NCBI GenBank assembly: GCA_963676095.1
Contig: OY781040.1
Span: 3,968,001 to 4,032,000 of the forward strand
Reading direction: 5' to 3'
Source of the DNA: G963676095 sp963676095
GTDB lineage: Bacteria; Bacteroidota; Bacteroidia; Bacteroidales; Prolixibacteraceae
Length of the DNA: 64,000 bases
In this document: one piece after another, positions 18,377-26,453 of the stretch
How the letters are laid out: each line of letters opens with the position of its first letter
Position numbering within the stretch: the stretch's first letter is position 1
Program-made: the position numbers and the translations under genes
The notes under the pieces: model-generated
The model's database searches: none
What the model saw: only the letters and a program-made list of their open reading frames with translations
What the model was told of the DNA's origin: nothing

Positions 18377-19372
18377 ATGGGAAATATTCGTGCAGCAATA
18401 ACTGGTATTGGTGCATTTTTACCTGAATATAGATTAACCAACAATGAACTAAGTACGATGGTTAATACTTCCGATGAATGGATCATGCAACGTATCGGGA
18501 TAAAAGAAAGAAGAATTTTTAAGGAACCGAACAAGGCCACCTCAGATATGGGAGCGTATGCAGTGCTTCATCTGCTGGAAAAAACAAACACCTCCCCTGA
18601 GGAAATAGAACTTTTAATTTGTGCCACGATAACCCCGGACAGGCCATTACCAGCGACAGCAAATATTATCTGCAGCAAAGCTGGGCTGAACAAGGCTTGG
18701 GGTTATGATCTAAATGCTGCCTGTTCCGGATTTGTATACGCCCTCACCACTGCGTCTGCCTTTATCGAATCGGGAAGGTACCAAAAAATTATTATCGTCG
18801 CGGCAGACATGATGTCTTCGATTACTGATTATACAGATCGGAGTACTTGTCCCCTTTTTGGAGACGGGGCCGCAGCAATATTATTGGAGCCAACGTCAGA
18901 AGATCTTGGGGTGGTCGATCATATCAATTACTCGGATGGTACCGGTCGTCATTTCCTCTATGTGAAAGCAGGGGGATCGAAACGGCCTGCGACCGAAGAA
19001 ACTGTTAGAAATAAAGAGCATTTTATCCGTCAGGATGGGCAAACCGTGTTTAAACATGCTGTTTCCCGGATGGCTGATGTTGCAGTAGAAATGATGAATA
19101 AACATGACATCTCCCCAGAGAAGCTTGACTGGCTCGTCCCTCATCAGGCAAACATGCGTATTATCTCGGCAGTGGCCAGGCGGATGGGAATCAAACCTGA
19201 GCAGGTTATGGTAACCATTCGGAACTATGGGAATACCACTGCGGCAACAATTCCGTTATGCCTTTATGAGTATGAGTCCCGACTTAAAAAAGGAGACAAT
19301 CTTATTCTTGCTGCTTTCGGGGCCGGTTTTACCTGGGGATCCGTATACCTGAAGTGGGCCTATGGAGAATGA
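18377..19372 (+). CDS. fabH: 3-oxoacyl-ACP synthase III
   Basis: Condenses acetyl-CoA (or a branched acyl-CoA primer) with malonyl-ACP to start fatty-acid synthesis. 331 aa from the ATG at 18377; the open frame extends further upstream but that part is hydrophobic, low-complexity and outside the family. The catalytic triad is intact: Cys116 in DLNAACSGF, His in VPHQANMRI and Asn in NYGNTTAATIP. The N-terminal TSDEWIMQRIGIKERR is the usual FabH segment. It lies after rpmF and the terminator. Primer preference cannot be told from sequence alone; Bacteroidota often use branched primers. Confidence 0.96.
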   Translation: MGNIRAAITGIGAFLPEYRLTNNELSTMVNTSDEWIMQRIGIKERRIFKEPNKATSDMGAYAVLHLLEKTNTSPEEIELLICATITPDRPLPATANIICSKAGLNKAWGYDLNAACSGFVYALTTASAFIESGRYQKIIIVAADMMSSITDYTDRSTCPLFGDGAAAILLEPTSEDLGVVDHINYSDGTGRHFLYVKAGGSKRPATEETVRNKEHFIRQDGQTVFKHAVSRMADVAVEMMNKHDISPEKLDWLVPHQANMRIISAVARRMGIKPEQVMVTIRNYGNTTAATIPLCLYEYESRLKKGDNLILAAFGAGFTWGSVYLKWAYGE

Positions 19373-19483
19373 TGACTAAACAGTAGAGTGTTTAATAACT
19401 GTAAGATAATAGCAAAAATATATTTTTTTTCGGAAGACAGAGTAGATTTAGAAAAGCCATAAGTCAAATTAATCCTATACAGC

Positions 19484-19951
19484 ATGAATCAGATTGTGAT
19501 AAAGAGCCATGCCGATTTTGAAGCACATGTCGGCGAAAAATTAGGGGTATCAGAATATCATACTGTCACCCAGGAACAAATAGACAAATTTGCTGCGGCG
19601 ACACTCGATTTTCAATGGATACATACCAATCCTGAACGGGCAAAAAAAGAAGGTGCATTCGGCAGTACGATAGCGCATGGCTATCTTTCTTTGTCATTAC
19701 TGCCGTTTATGTGGGAACAGGTGGTGAAGGTTGAGAACTTCAGTATGCTGGTTAACTACGGCATCGAGAATTTTAAGTTTGGACAACCTGTTTTGGTAAA
19801 CAGCCGGATCAGGACACATGTGTGGCTCCAATCTATTGCTAATCTTAGAGGAATAAGCAAAGTTCAACTAAAAGTAAAGATGGAAATCGAAGGTAACCCA
19901 AAACCTGCTTTCGAAGGACAAATCGTTTTTCTTTATCATTTTAATAAATGA
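19484..19951 (+). CDS. MaoC-like hot-dog dehydratase
   Basis: Probable (R)-specific enoyl-CoA hydratase, or other MaoC-family dehydratase acting on acyl thioesters. The 155-aa single hot-dog domain has the hydratase signature DFQWIHTNPERAKKEGAFGS, with the catalytic Asp/His pair, and the continuing TIAHGYLSLSLLP. Closest well-known relatives are NodN-like and MaoC single-domain proteins. It stands between fabH and the bactofilin gene, so a fatty-acid link is plausible, but it has its own 111-base upstream spacer. Confidence 0.85.
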   Translation: MNQIVIKSHADFEAHVGEKLGVSEYHTVTQEQIDKFAAATLDFQWIHTNPERAKKEGAFGSTIAHGYLSLSLLPFMWEQVVKVENFSMLVNYGIENFKFGQPVLVNSRIRTHVWLQSIANLRGISKVQLKVKMEIEGNPKPAFEGQIVFLYHFNK

Positions 19952-20011
19952 TGAAACCTTTTAAATAATAACCCTTTTAATTCGCATGAGAACTAAATTT
20001 TAGGTACTTGC

Positions 20012-20044
20012 TTTCAGAAATGAAAGAAAGCTTTATTATCTTTG
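20012..20044 (+). promoter_or_regulatory. Promoter of the bactofilin-ATP synthase cluster
   Basis: TATCTTTG (20037-20044) matches TAnnTTTG, with TTTC (20012-20015) 21 bases upstream as a weak -33 element. It predicts a start near 20051, 15 bases before the bactofilin ATG. Confidence 0.6.
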
Positions 20045-20065
20045 ACGACACTCAAAAAATCAAAA

Positions 20066-20440
20066 ATGGCAAAGTCTTTTAACGAAATCGACTCTCAATC
20101 CATAAACCTCATTGGCAAGGGAACCCAAATAAACGGGGACATGAATTCGGAAGGGGATATTCGTATTGACGGAGATTTGACGGGAAATATAAAGTGTTCG
20201 GGGCGTTTGGTTGTCGGAACTACTGGCCGGGTTAACGGCGATATTAACTGCAAAAATTGCGAAGTAGCAGGTTATCTGAGAGGAAACCTGACTATTCTTG
20301 AGGCGTTAAACTTGAAGGCATCATCGAATGTGAAAGGGGATATTTATACCGGTAAACTCAGTATCGAACCAGGATCAGTATTTTCCGGTTCATGTATAAT
20401 GAGTGAGCAAAGCTCCAATGAAGAAAACAAGGCCAAATAA
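20066..20440 (+). CDS. Bactofilin (polymer-forming cytoskeletal protein)
   Basis: Cytoskeletal protein that self-assembles into filaments through a right-handed beta-helix. 124 aa from the ATG at 20066; the frame extends upstream through a TTG inside the promoter box. The DUF583 core is seen at about 20-110 as repeats of GDI/GNI turns (SEGDIRIDGDLTGNIKCSGRLVVG is its start). The last 23 bases overlap the atpZ start, coupling this gene to the ATP synthase genes, an arrangement that recurs in Bacteroidota. It may serve envelope shape or positioning; no direct role in ATP synthase is known. Confidence 0.9.
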   Translation: MAKSFNEIDSQSINLIGKGTQINGDMNSEGDIRIDGDLTGNIKCSGRLVVGTTGRVNGDINCKNCEVAGYLRGNLTILEALNLKASSNVKGDIYTGKLSIEPGSVFSGSCIMSEQSSNEENKAK

Positions 20441-20639
20441 TCCTAAAAAGAAAATTGACCAGTTCATTCGTTATTCAAGTCTGGCATTTGAAATGATTTC
20501 CATTATGGGGGCGGGTGTTTTCGCGGGATATAAAATTGATCAATGGTTAAATCTTTCATTTCCTGCATTTACTTTAAGCCTGATGATCCTCTCTGTCATC
20601 GGAGCTATCTATCATGCAATAAAAAATTTTCTTAAATGA
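20418..20639 (+). CDS. atpZ: AtpZ/AtpI-type ATP synthase accessory protein
   Basis: Small inner-membrane protein of the AtpZ/AtpI (F0F1-ATPase subunit, putative) family, 73 aa from the ATG at 20418; a GTG at 20403 is an alternative start. Seen: a basic N-terminus and two membrane helices (about 17-38 and 46-68), the first with GAGVFAGYKID. AtpZ and AtpI proteins help assemble the c-ring or carry Mg/Ca in other bacteria. It overlaps the bactofilin gene upstream and the next gene by four bases (ATGA). Confidence 0.85.
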   Translation: MKKTRPNNPKKKIDQFIRYSSLAFEMISIMGAGVFAGYKIDQWLNLSFPAFTLSLMILSVIGAIYHAIKNFLK

Positions 20640-21022
20640 ACCCTTTAATGAAACGTTTCGTATTACGGTCGAGCATGCTCACCGCGATTTTGCTTATTGC
20701 AGGTTATCTTGTTTACAGATGGGTAATCCCCGAATTTTATTCTCATTGTATCCTGTATATTTTGATTTTCTTTTTTTTAATAACAAATATTTTACATTAC
20801 TTGCTCTTAAAAATAAAAGATAAAAGCATACGAAAATTCCCGACATATTTTATGGGGATTAATTTTGTAAAAATGTTGGTTTATTTGGCATTTGCGGTTA
20901 TCGTTATCATTTTTCATAAGCCTCATGCGCGGATCTTTCTGATTAATTTTTTGATTATCTACATTACCTTTTCAGTTTTGGAGGTATCTGAAATCGCCAG
21001 AATCATGAAAAGAAAAAATTAG
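20636..21022 (+). CDS. Four-helix membrane protein, AtpI-like position
   Basis: 128-aa inner-membrane protein with four hydrophobic segments (about 12-30, 35-55, 72-92, 97-115) and a basic end (MKRKN). It lacks the sequence signature of AtpZ but occupies the AtpI slot directly before atpB and overlaps the preceding gene by four bases, so a role in ATP synthase assembly is inferred from position only. Similar poorly conserved proteins occur here in Bacteroidota. Confidence 0.7.
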   Translation: MNPLMKRFVLRSSMLTAILLIAGYLVYRWVIPEFYSHCILYILIFFFLITNILHYLLLKIKDKSIRKFPTYFMGINFVKMLVYLAFAVIVIIFHKPHARIFLINFLIIYITFSVLEVSEIARIMKRKN

Positions 21023-21079
21023 AAACGTATCAACGTTTTTTTTTATTAATTTGGTGAAACTTTTTTCAAAAGGAATATC

Positions 21080-22207
21080 ATGTTGATGGGTGTTTGGGAA
21101 CAAATAAAGCGAATCGTGCAGGGCAAATTGTTTATTATCGCGGCCTTATTTTTGATTCTGTTTTTTTCTGTTCAGAGGCTTTATGCTGAAGAATCAGGAG
21201 CTGTAAGTGATTCGACAAAGACGGGAAAAGAGTTTAATGCGGGTGAGTTTGTGATGGAGCATGTTTCCGATGCATTTGAATGGCATCTTGTCACCGTTGG
21301 AAAGACAAATGTTTCTATCCCTTTGCCGATTATTTTATACAGTAAGAATAGCGGATGGCATGTTTTCTGGTCATCTGAATTTCATCATGGTACCAGTGCA
21401 TATAAAAATTTCAGGATTGAACATGGTGGTAAAAATGATGGGAAGGTTGTTGAACTTAACGGGAAAGGAGAGATAACCGGCCTGCCGGTCGATTTGTCCA
21501 TAACCAAGACTGTTACCGGCATATTTGTCAGTGTAATTATACTGTTGTGGATTTTTCTGGGTGTTGCCCGTTCTGCCAAAAAAAATGAAGGGAAAGCCCC
21601 CAGCGGGTTGCAAAATTTAATGGAGCCTGTTATTATTTTTGTAAGGGATGAAGTGGCCAAACCGGCTATCGGCGAGAAAAAATTTGAAACGTACATGCCT
21701 TTTCTGCTGACAGTGTTCTTCTTTATTTTGATCAATAACCTTTTGGGATTGATACCTATTTTCCCTTTTGGCGCTAATGTAACCGGAAATATTGCCGTTA
21801 CAATGGTACTGGCTGTTTTCACTTTCGTAATCACTACTTTTAGCGGGAACAAACATTACTGGAAGGAGATTTATAATCCTGATGTCCCCTGGTGGCTTAA
21901 GTTTCCCATACCACTAATGCCTTTGGTTGAAGTTACGAGTGTTTTCACGAAGCCGGTTGTTTTAATGGTTCGTTTGTTTGCAAATATGTTGGCGGGCCAT
22001 ATGGTCGTTACTGTGTTCGTGAGCCTGATTTTTGTTTTTGCAAAATTGATGGGAGTGTATTTTGGGCTTGGAGTTTCTGTGATATCGGTTGTATTTTCCG
22101 TGTTCATGGTTCTGCTCGATGTACTTGTATCGTTTATCCAGGCTTACGTTTTTGCATTGCTTTCAGCTTTGTATTTTGGAATGGCGATTGAAGAACATCA
22201 TTCATAA
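21080..22207 (+). CDS. atpB: ATP synthase F0 subunit a
   Basis: Membrane subunit that forms the proton half-channels of F-type ATP synthase. At 375 aa it is longer than the ~270-aa E. coli protein because of an N-terminal extension (about 1-140) with a signal-like helix (17-37) and a presumed periplasmic domain, as is usual in Bacteroidota. The channel core follows, with VMVRLFANMLAGHMV carrying the essential Arg. Six or so membrane helices are visible. First of six contiguous F0/F1 genes. Confidence 0.95.
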   Translation: MLMGVWEQIKRIVQGKLFIIAALFLILFFSVQRLYAEESGAVSDSTKTGKEFNAGEFVMEHVSDAFEWHLVTVGKTNVSIPLPIILYSKNSGWHVFWSSEFHHGTSAYKNFRIEHGGKNDGKVVELNGKGEITGLPVDLSITKTVTGIFVSVIILLWIFLGVARSAKKNEGKAPSGLQNLMEPVIIFVRDEVAKPAIGEKKFETYMPFLLTVFFFILINNLLGLIPIFPFGANVTGNIAVTMVLAVFTFVITTFSGNKHYWKEIYNPDVPWWLKFPIPLMPLVEVTSVFTKPVVLMVRLFANMLAGHMVVTVFVSLIFVFAKLMGVYFGLGVSVISVVFSVFMVLLDVLVSFIQAYVFALLSALYFGMAIEEHHS

Positions 22208-22228
22208 TTCAATATAAATTTAACAACT

Positions 22229-22495
22229 ATGACATCATTATTTATTCTTTTAGCGGAATCTATTGGCAACGTTGGCATAGGATTGGCAGAAATCGGTGCC
22301 GGTATAGGTGCCGGGTTAGCTGCTGTCGGTGCCGGTATAGGTATTGGCCGTATCGGGGCCAGTGCAATGGAGGCTATTGCACGTCAGCCAGAGGCCAGTG
22401 GAGATATCCGTTCGAACATGATCGTGTCAGCAGCATTGGTTGAAGGAGTTGCCTTCTTCGCCGTTATTATTTGTGCCCTGATACTATTTATTTAA
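22229..22495 (+). CDS. atpE: ATP synthase F0 subunit c
   Basis: Rotor-ring proteolipid, 88 aa, two membrane helices joined by the polar loop ARQPEASGDI. The ion-binding carboxylate is Glu72 in ALVEGVAFF. The Gln of sodium-binding rings is replaced by Ile39, and Gly73 stands where sodium types have Ser, so a proton-driven ring is predicted. A glycine-rich first helix (GAGIGAGLAAVGAGIGIG) is present. A hairpin lies between this gene and atpF. Confidence 0.96.
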   Translation: MTSLFILLAESIGNVGIGLAEIGAGIGAGLAAVGAGIGIGRIGASAMEAIARQPEASGDIRSNMIVSAALVEGVAFFAVIICALILFI

Positions 22496-22515
22496 GAAAT
22501 TTTTTTTTGCTGTCC

Positions 22516-22536
22516 ACTCCCGGGATTGCCGGGAGT
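22516..22536 (+). promoter_or_regulatory. Hairpin between atpE and atpF
   Basis: ACTCCCGG (22516-22523) pairs perfectly with CCGGGAGT (22529-22536) around GATTG. It is not followed by a T-run (AAGGATGG comes next), so it is more likely a 3'-stabilising or processing stem that raises atpE mRNA over its neighbours, in line with the high copy number of subunit c. Confidence 0.6.
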
Positions 22537-22564
22537 AAGGATGGCCTAATAAAAAACAAGAATT

Positions 22565-23059
22565 ATGGGATTTGTTACTCCGGATTACGGAACTCTTTTT
22601 TGGATGCTGATTATTTTCGGGATCGCGTTTTATATCCTGAAGAGATTTGCATGGAAGCCAATCCTTAAAGCTTTAAAAGACCGTGAAGCATCAATAGCAA
22701 ATGCCTTATCTGCTGCAGAGAAGGCAAAAGAAGAAATGGAAAAACTGAAAGCCGGGAATGAAAAGATTATCGCAGAGGCACGGCGTGAAAAGGAGGTTAT
22801 CCTGAAAGAGGCCAAAGAAATTAAAGATAAGATCATGGCTGAGGCAAAGAACCAGGCTCGTGCAGAAGGACAGAAACTGATTGAATCGGCCCGCCAGCAA
22901 ATCGAAGATGAAAAGAAAGCTGCTATCGGAGAAATGAAGAAGCAGATGGTCGAGATTTCGGTACTGGTGGCTGAGAATGTTATCCGTAAGGAGCTGAAGG
23001 AGCAGGATACCCAGGAAGCTATGGTCAATGACCTCCTGAAAGACTTGAAATTAAAGTAG
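22565..23059 (+). CDS. atpF: ATP synthase F0 subunit b
   Basis: Peripheral-stalk subunit, 164 aa: one N-terminal membrane helix (about 10-30, LFWMLIIFGIAFYILKRFAW) followed by a long charged coiled coil with regular A-x-x-x-A and heptad patterns (KDREASIANALSAAEKAKEE). It connects F0 to the delta subunit. Only one b-type gene is present. The stop is three bases before atpH, so the two are translationally coupled. Confidence 0.96.
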   Translation: MGFVTPDYGTLFWMLIIFGIAFYILKRFAWKPILKALKDREASIANALSAAEKAKEEMEKLKAGNEKIIAEARREKEVILKEAKEIKDKIMAEAKNQARAEGQKLIESARQQIEDEKKAAIGEMKKQMVEISVLVAENVIRKELKEQDTQEAMVNDLLKDLKLK

Positions 23060-23062
23060 TGC

Positions 23063-23617
23063 ATGGAGCAGAATAAAGTAATAACCAGGTATGCGAAGGC
23101 TTATTTCAGTCTGGCTAAAGAGAGGGGGCAGAATGATATTCTTAAAAAGGATGTTGAGCAAATCTATGACCTTTGCCTGAAAAGCAAAGAATTTGGACTT
23201 TTACTTGAAAGCCCGGTCATTGGAACCTCCCGGAAGATGAAATTGATCGACAGCGTATTGACGGGGAAGATTGATGATCTTACATTAAAGTTTCTTCATC
23301 TGGTTACCAGAAACAAACGGGAAATTCATCTGCCAGGAATGCTGAAAAATATCCTGGCAATGTTCCAGGGAGACCAGGAGGTAAGAACGGCTGTGTTTAC
23401 CAGCGCTGTTCCCCTGGGGCCGGAAACTATGGCGGGGATTAAGAAATTGTTGGAAGAAAAACTCCAGGCTGGAATTGAATTAAGTGAGAAGGTGAACCCG
23501 GAGCTCATAGGCGGTTTTGTTCTTCGGATAGATGATAAGCAGGTTGATACCAGTGTTGTAACCCACCTGCGGAAAATAAAAGAGAAATTGTTACAAACAG
23601 AAATAACTCAGAAATAA
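23063..23617 (+). CDS. atpH: ATP synthase F1 subunit delta
   Basis: Stator subunit joining the b stalk to the alpha subunits. 184 aa with the N-terminal helical bundle (ITRYAKAYFSLAKERG) and the conserved C-terminal signature VNPELIGGFVLRIDDKQVD. Length and order (F-H-A) are standard. It ends eight bases before atpA. Confidence 0.95.
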   Translation: MEQNKVITRYAKAYFSLAKERGQNDILKKDVEQIYDLCLKSKEFGLLLESPVIGTSRKMKLIDSVLTGKIDDLTLKFLHLVTRNKREIHLPGMLKNILAMFQGDQEVRTAVFTSAVPLGPETMAGIKKLLEEKLQAGIELSEKVNPELIGGFVLRIDDKQVDTSVVTHLRKIKEKLLQTEITQK

Positions 23618-23625
23618 GTAAAATC

Positions 23626-25206
23626 ATGGCTGATATCAAACCTGCTGAAGTATCAGCAATACTGAAACAGCAACTGGAAGGTTTCCAAACTGAAACCGAG
23701 CTGGAAGAAGTTGGCACAGTACTCGAGGTTGGTGACGGGATTGCCCGTATTTACGGGTTGTCGAATGTTGAAGCGAACGAAATGATCGAGTTCAGCAACG
23801 GTATGAAGGGAATTATTCTGAACCTGGAAGAAGACAATGCAGGGGCAGTACTTTTAGGCCCTACTGAAGATACGAATGAGGGCGATGTTGTAAAACGGCT
23901 TGGACGTATTGCCTCGATCGAAGTTGGAGAAGGTGTTCTTGGAAGAGTAATTAATACCATAGGCATTCCTATTGACGGAAAAGGTTCTATCACGGGTGAA
24001 AAATTCGAGATGCCCCTGGAGCGTAAAGCACCTGGCGTAATTTACAGGCAACCGGTAAAACAACCGCTGCAAACCGGGATCAAGGCTATTGATGCGATGA
24101 TCCCTATTGGACGAGGACAACGTGAGTTGATTATTGGGGACCGGCAGACTGGGAAAACGGCTGTGGCTATCGACACGATAATTAACCAGCGGGACAACTT
24201 TGAGAAAGGAAAACCTGTATATTGTATTTATGTTGCCGTAGGACAAAAAGGGTCTACCGTTGCCAATATTGCTAACTCTCTTGAAAAGCATGGTGCAATG
24301 AAATACACGGTTATTGTTTCGGCAACTGCTTCGGATCCTGCCGCTTTGCAGTATTATGCTCCGTATGCCGGGGCAGCTATCGGTGAGTATTTCCGTGATA
24401 CGGGTCGCGATGCCCTTATCATTTATGATGACCTTTCTAAACAGGCCGTTTCCTATCGCGAAGTTTCACTGCTGCTTCGCCGTCCGCCTGGCCGTGAAGC
24501 TTACCCTGGAGATGTCTTTTATTTGCACTCCCGGTTGCTGGAGCGGGCTGCAAAAATAATCGACTCTGATGAGGTTGCCTCTCAGATGAACGACTTGCCT
24601 GAATCTTTAAAGGGGAAAGTAAAAGGGGGTGGTTCCCTGACTGCGTTACCGATTATTGAAACACAGGCCAGTGATGTTTCTGCCTATATTCCTACTAATG
24701 TCATATCAATTACAGACGGACAGATTTTTCTGGAATCAAACCTGTTTAATGCAGGGGTACGCCCTGCAATTAATGTCGGGATCTCTGTTTCAAGGGTAGG
24801 TGGAAATGCCCAGTTGAAAGCGATGAAAAAGATTGCGGGGACGTTGAAACTTGACCAGGCCCAGTTCCGTGAACTGGAAGCTTTCTCGAAATTTGGTTCT
24901 GATCTGGATGCTGCAACCATGAGGGTTCTTGATAAAGGCCGGAAAAATGTGGAGATACTGAAACAGGGGCAGTATATGCCAATGAAGGTAGAGCACCAGA
25001 TGGCTATTATTTTTTGCGGGGTGAACGAGCTCTTAAGGAAGATTCCTTCCAGTAAGGTGAAAGATTTTGAAAAAGATTTTCTAGACCTGATGGAAATGCA
25101 ATATCGTAAAGTGCTTGACGAACTTGAAAAGGGAAATCTCACGGAAGAGGGGGCTGCGGCGATAAAGAAAGCTGCGGCTGAAGTTGTTGAGCGATATAAG
25201 AAATAG
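23626..25206 (+). CDS. atpA: ATP synthase F1 subunit alpha
   Basis: Regulatory nucleotide-binding subunit of F1. 526 aa with the N-terminal beta barrel (VLEVGDGIARIYGLSNVEANE), the P-loop GDRQTGKT, and the alpha-subunit signature PAINVGISVSRVGG. The alpha-type Q in RQTGKTA and absence of the catalytic Glu region of beta identify it as alpha. The C-terminal helical domain is complete. The beta partner (atpD) is not in this window. Confidence 0.98.
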   Translation: MADIKPAEVSAILKQQLEGFQTETELEEVGTVLEVGDGIARIYGLSNVEANEMIEFSNGMKGIILNLEEDNAGAVLLGPTEDTNEGDVVKRLGRIASIEVGEGVLGRVINTIGIPIDGKGSITGEKFEMPLERKAPGVIYRQPVKQPLQTGIKAIDAMIPIGRGQRELIIGDRQTGKTAVAIDTIINQRDNFEKGKPVYCIYVAVGQKGSTVANIANSLEKHGAMKYTVIVSATASDPAALQYYAPYAGAAIGEYFRDTGRDALIIYDDLSKQAVSYREVSLLLRRPPGREAYPGDVFYLHSRLLERAAKIIDSDEVASQMNDLPESLKGKVKGGGSLTALPIIETQASDVSAYIPTNVISITDGQIFLESNLFNAGVRPAINVGISVSRVGGNAQLKAMKKIAGTLKLDQAQFRELEAFSKFGSDLDAATMRVLDKGRKNVEILKQGQYMPMKVEHQMAIIFCGVNELLRKIPSSKVKDFEKDFLDLMEMQYRKVLDELEKGNLTEEGAAAIKKAAAEVVERYKK

Positions 25207-25303
25207 CACTGAACAAGTGGAGAATGGATTTATTGGTTGAATGACCGGGATAGCTGAACAACATGAAGTAACGTGCTGATCCCTGAATTTTGAATTTTAT
25301 GAT

Positions 25304-26185
25304 ATGTCCAGTTTAAAAGAGATACGAACACGGATTTCTTCTGTAACAACGATAAAACAGGTAACCAGTGCCATGAAAATGGTGTCTGCAGCCAGGCTGA
25401 AAAAAGCACAGGATGCGATTCTGCGTATCAGGCCTTATGCCGGTAAGCTGGAAGAAATTCTTGCCTTGCTGAGTTCTGAAACGGAGAAGGTGGAAGATTC
25501 GCCATTTATGCAACCCCGGGAGCCGGGGAAGGTGCTTATTGTGCTGATGAGTTCCAACCGAGGGTTGTGCGGTGCCTTTAATTCTTCTGTTGCAAAAGCG
25601 TCTATAGAACTTGCAGTTTCGAAGTATGGGAGGCAGTTAAAGTTGGGAAATGTCGATTTTTGGGCAATTGGAAAGCAAGGGGAGAAGTATCTGAAGTTAC
25701 GGCAAATGAAAATCGTTGGACAGGCTAATGAGCTTTTTGATAATCTCGATTTTGACCATACTTCAGCATTGGCCGCGAGGCTTTTATCCTTTTTTTCCAG
25801 TAAGAAATATGATCGTGTAGAGTTGGTGTATAACAAGTTTCTGAATGCGGCTCTACAGGAGTGTCAGACCGAACAATTGCTTCCGGTGGAAATGAAAAAG
25901 GATAGCAACCAAAAAATGACTAACTACAATTTTCTGCTGGAACCTTCAGCGGGAGAAATTATGAATGAAATGATCCCTCGGATGCTCAAAATTCAGTTTT
26001 ATAGGGCATTGCTTGACTCGAATGTGTCAGAACACGGGGCCAGAATGACAGCCATGCATAAAGCTACGGATAATGCTACCGACCTGATCCGGGAGCTTAC
26101 CCTGACCTTTAATAAAGCCCGCCAGGGTGCAATTACAAACGAGATCATCGAAGTTACCAGCGGGGCAGAGGCTATGAACGGTTAA
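25304..26185 (+). CDS. atpG: ATP synthase F1 subunit gamma
   Basis: Central rotor shaft subunit. 293 aa, with the N-terminal helix SLKEIRTRISSVTTIKQVTSAMKMVSAARL, a conserved SNRGLCGAFN segment and the C-terminal signature EHGARMTAMHKATDNA...FNKARQGAITNEIIEV. It is the last gene of the cluster, followed after 33 bases by a strong terminator. A 97-base gap separates it from atpA. Confidence 0.97.
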   Translation: MSSLKEIRTRISSVTTIKQVTSAMKMVSAARLKKAQDAILRIRPYAGKLEEILALLSSETEKVEDSPFMQPREPGKVLIVLMSSNRGLCGAFNSSVAKASIELAVSKYGRQLKLGNVDFWAIGKQGEKYLKLRQMKIVGQANELFDNLDFDHTSALAARLLSFFSSKKYDRVELVYNKFLNAALQECQTEQLLPVEMKKDSNQKMTNYNFLLEPSAGEIMNEMIPRMLKIQFYRALLDSNVSEHGARMTAMHKATDNATDLIRELTLTFNKARQGAITNEIIEVTSGAEAMNG

Positions 26186-26217
26186 TCCGCAATTTAAAAA
26201 TATTTTGCTTTCACCAT

Positions 26218-26256
26218 AGAAGACTGTTGCCTCCGGGCAACGGTCTTCTTTTTTTA
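26218..26256 (+). terminator. Intrinsic terminator of the ATP synthase operon
   Basis: GAAGAC-T-GTTGCC (26219-26231) pairs with GGCAAC-G-GTCTTC (26236-26248) around TCCG, a 13-bp stem with one G-T wobble. A run of seven T follows (26249-26255). Confidence 0.93.
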
Positions 26257-26453
26257 CTGGGGTAGGGAAATCTGCACAAAATACTTCATTTATTTAGGTA
26301 AAATCACTCATTGCATATAGTTAAAACTTCTAAGAAATTTGAATCTGGAGGAAGGGTTATTTTCTTCGGGTATTTAACTGGATTGTGCTTCACTTTGTGA
26401 ACGATCTTAAGACCCTTTAGTTCAGAAGTATATTACCTAAAAAATAAAGCGAT

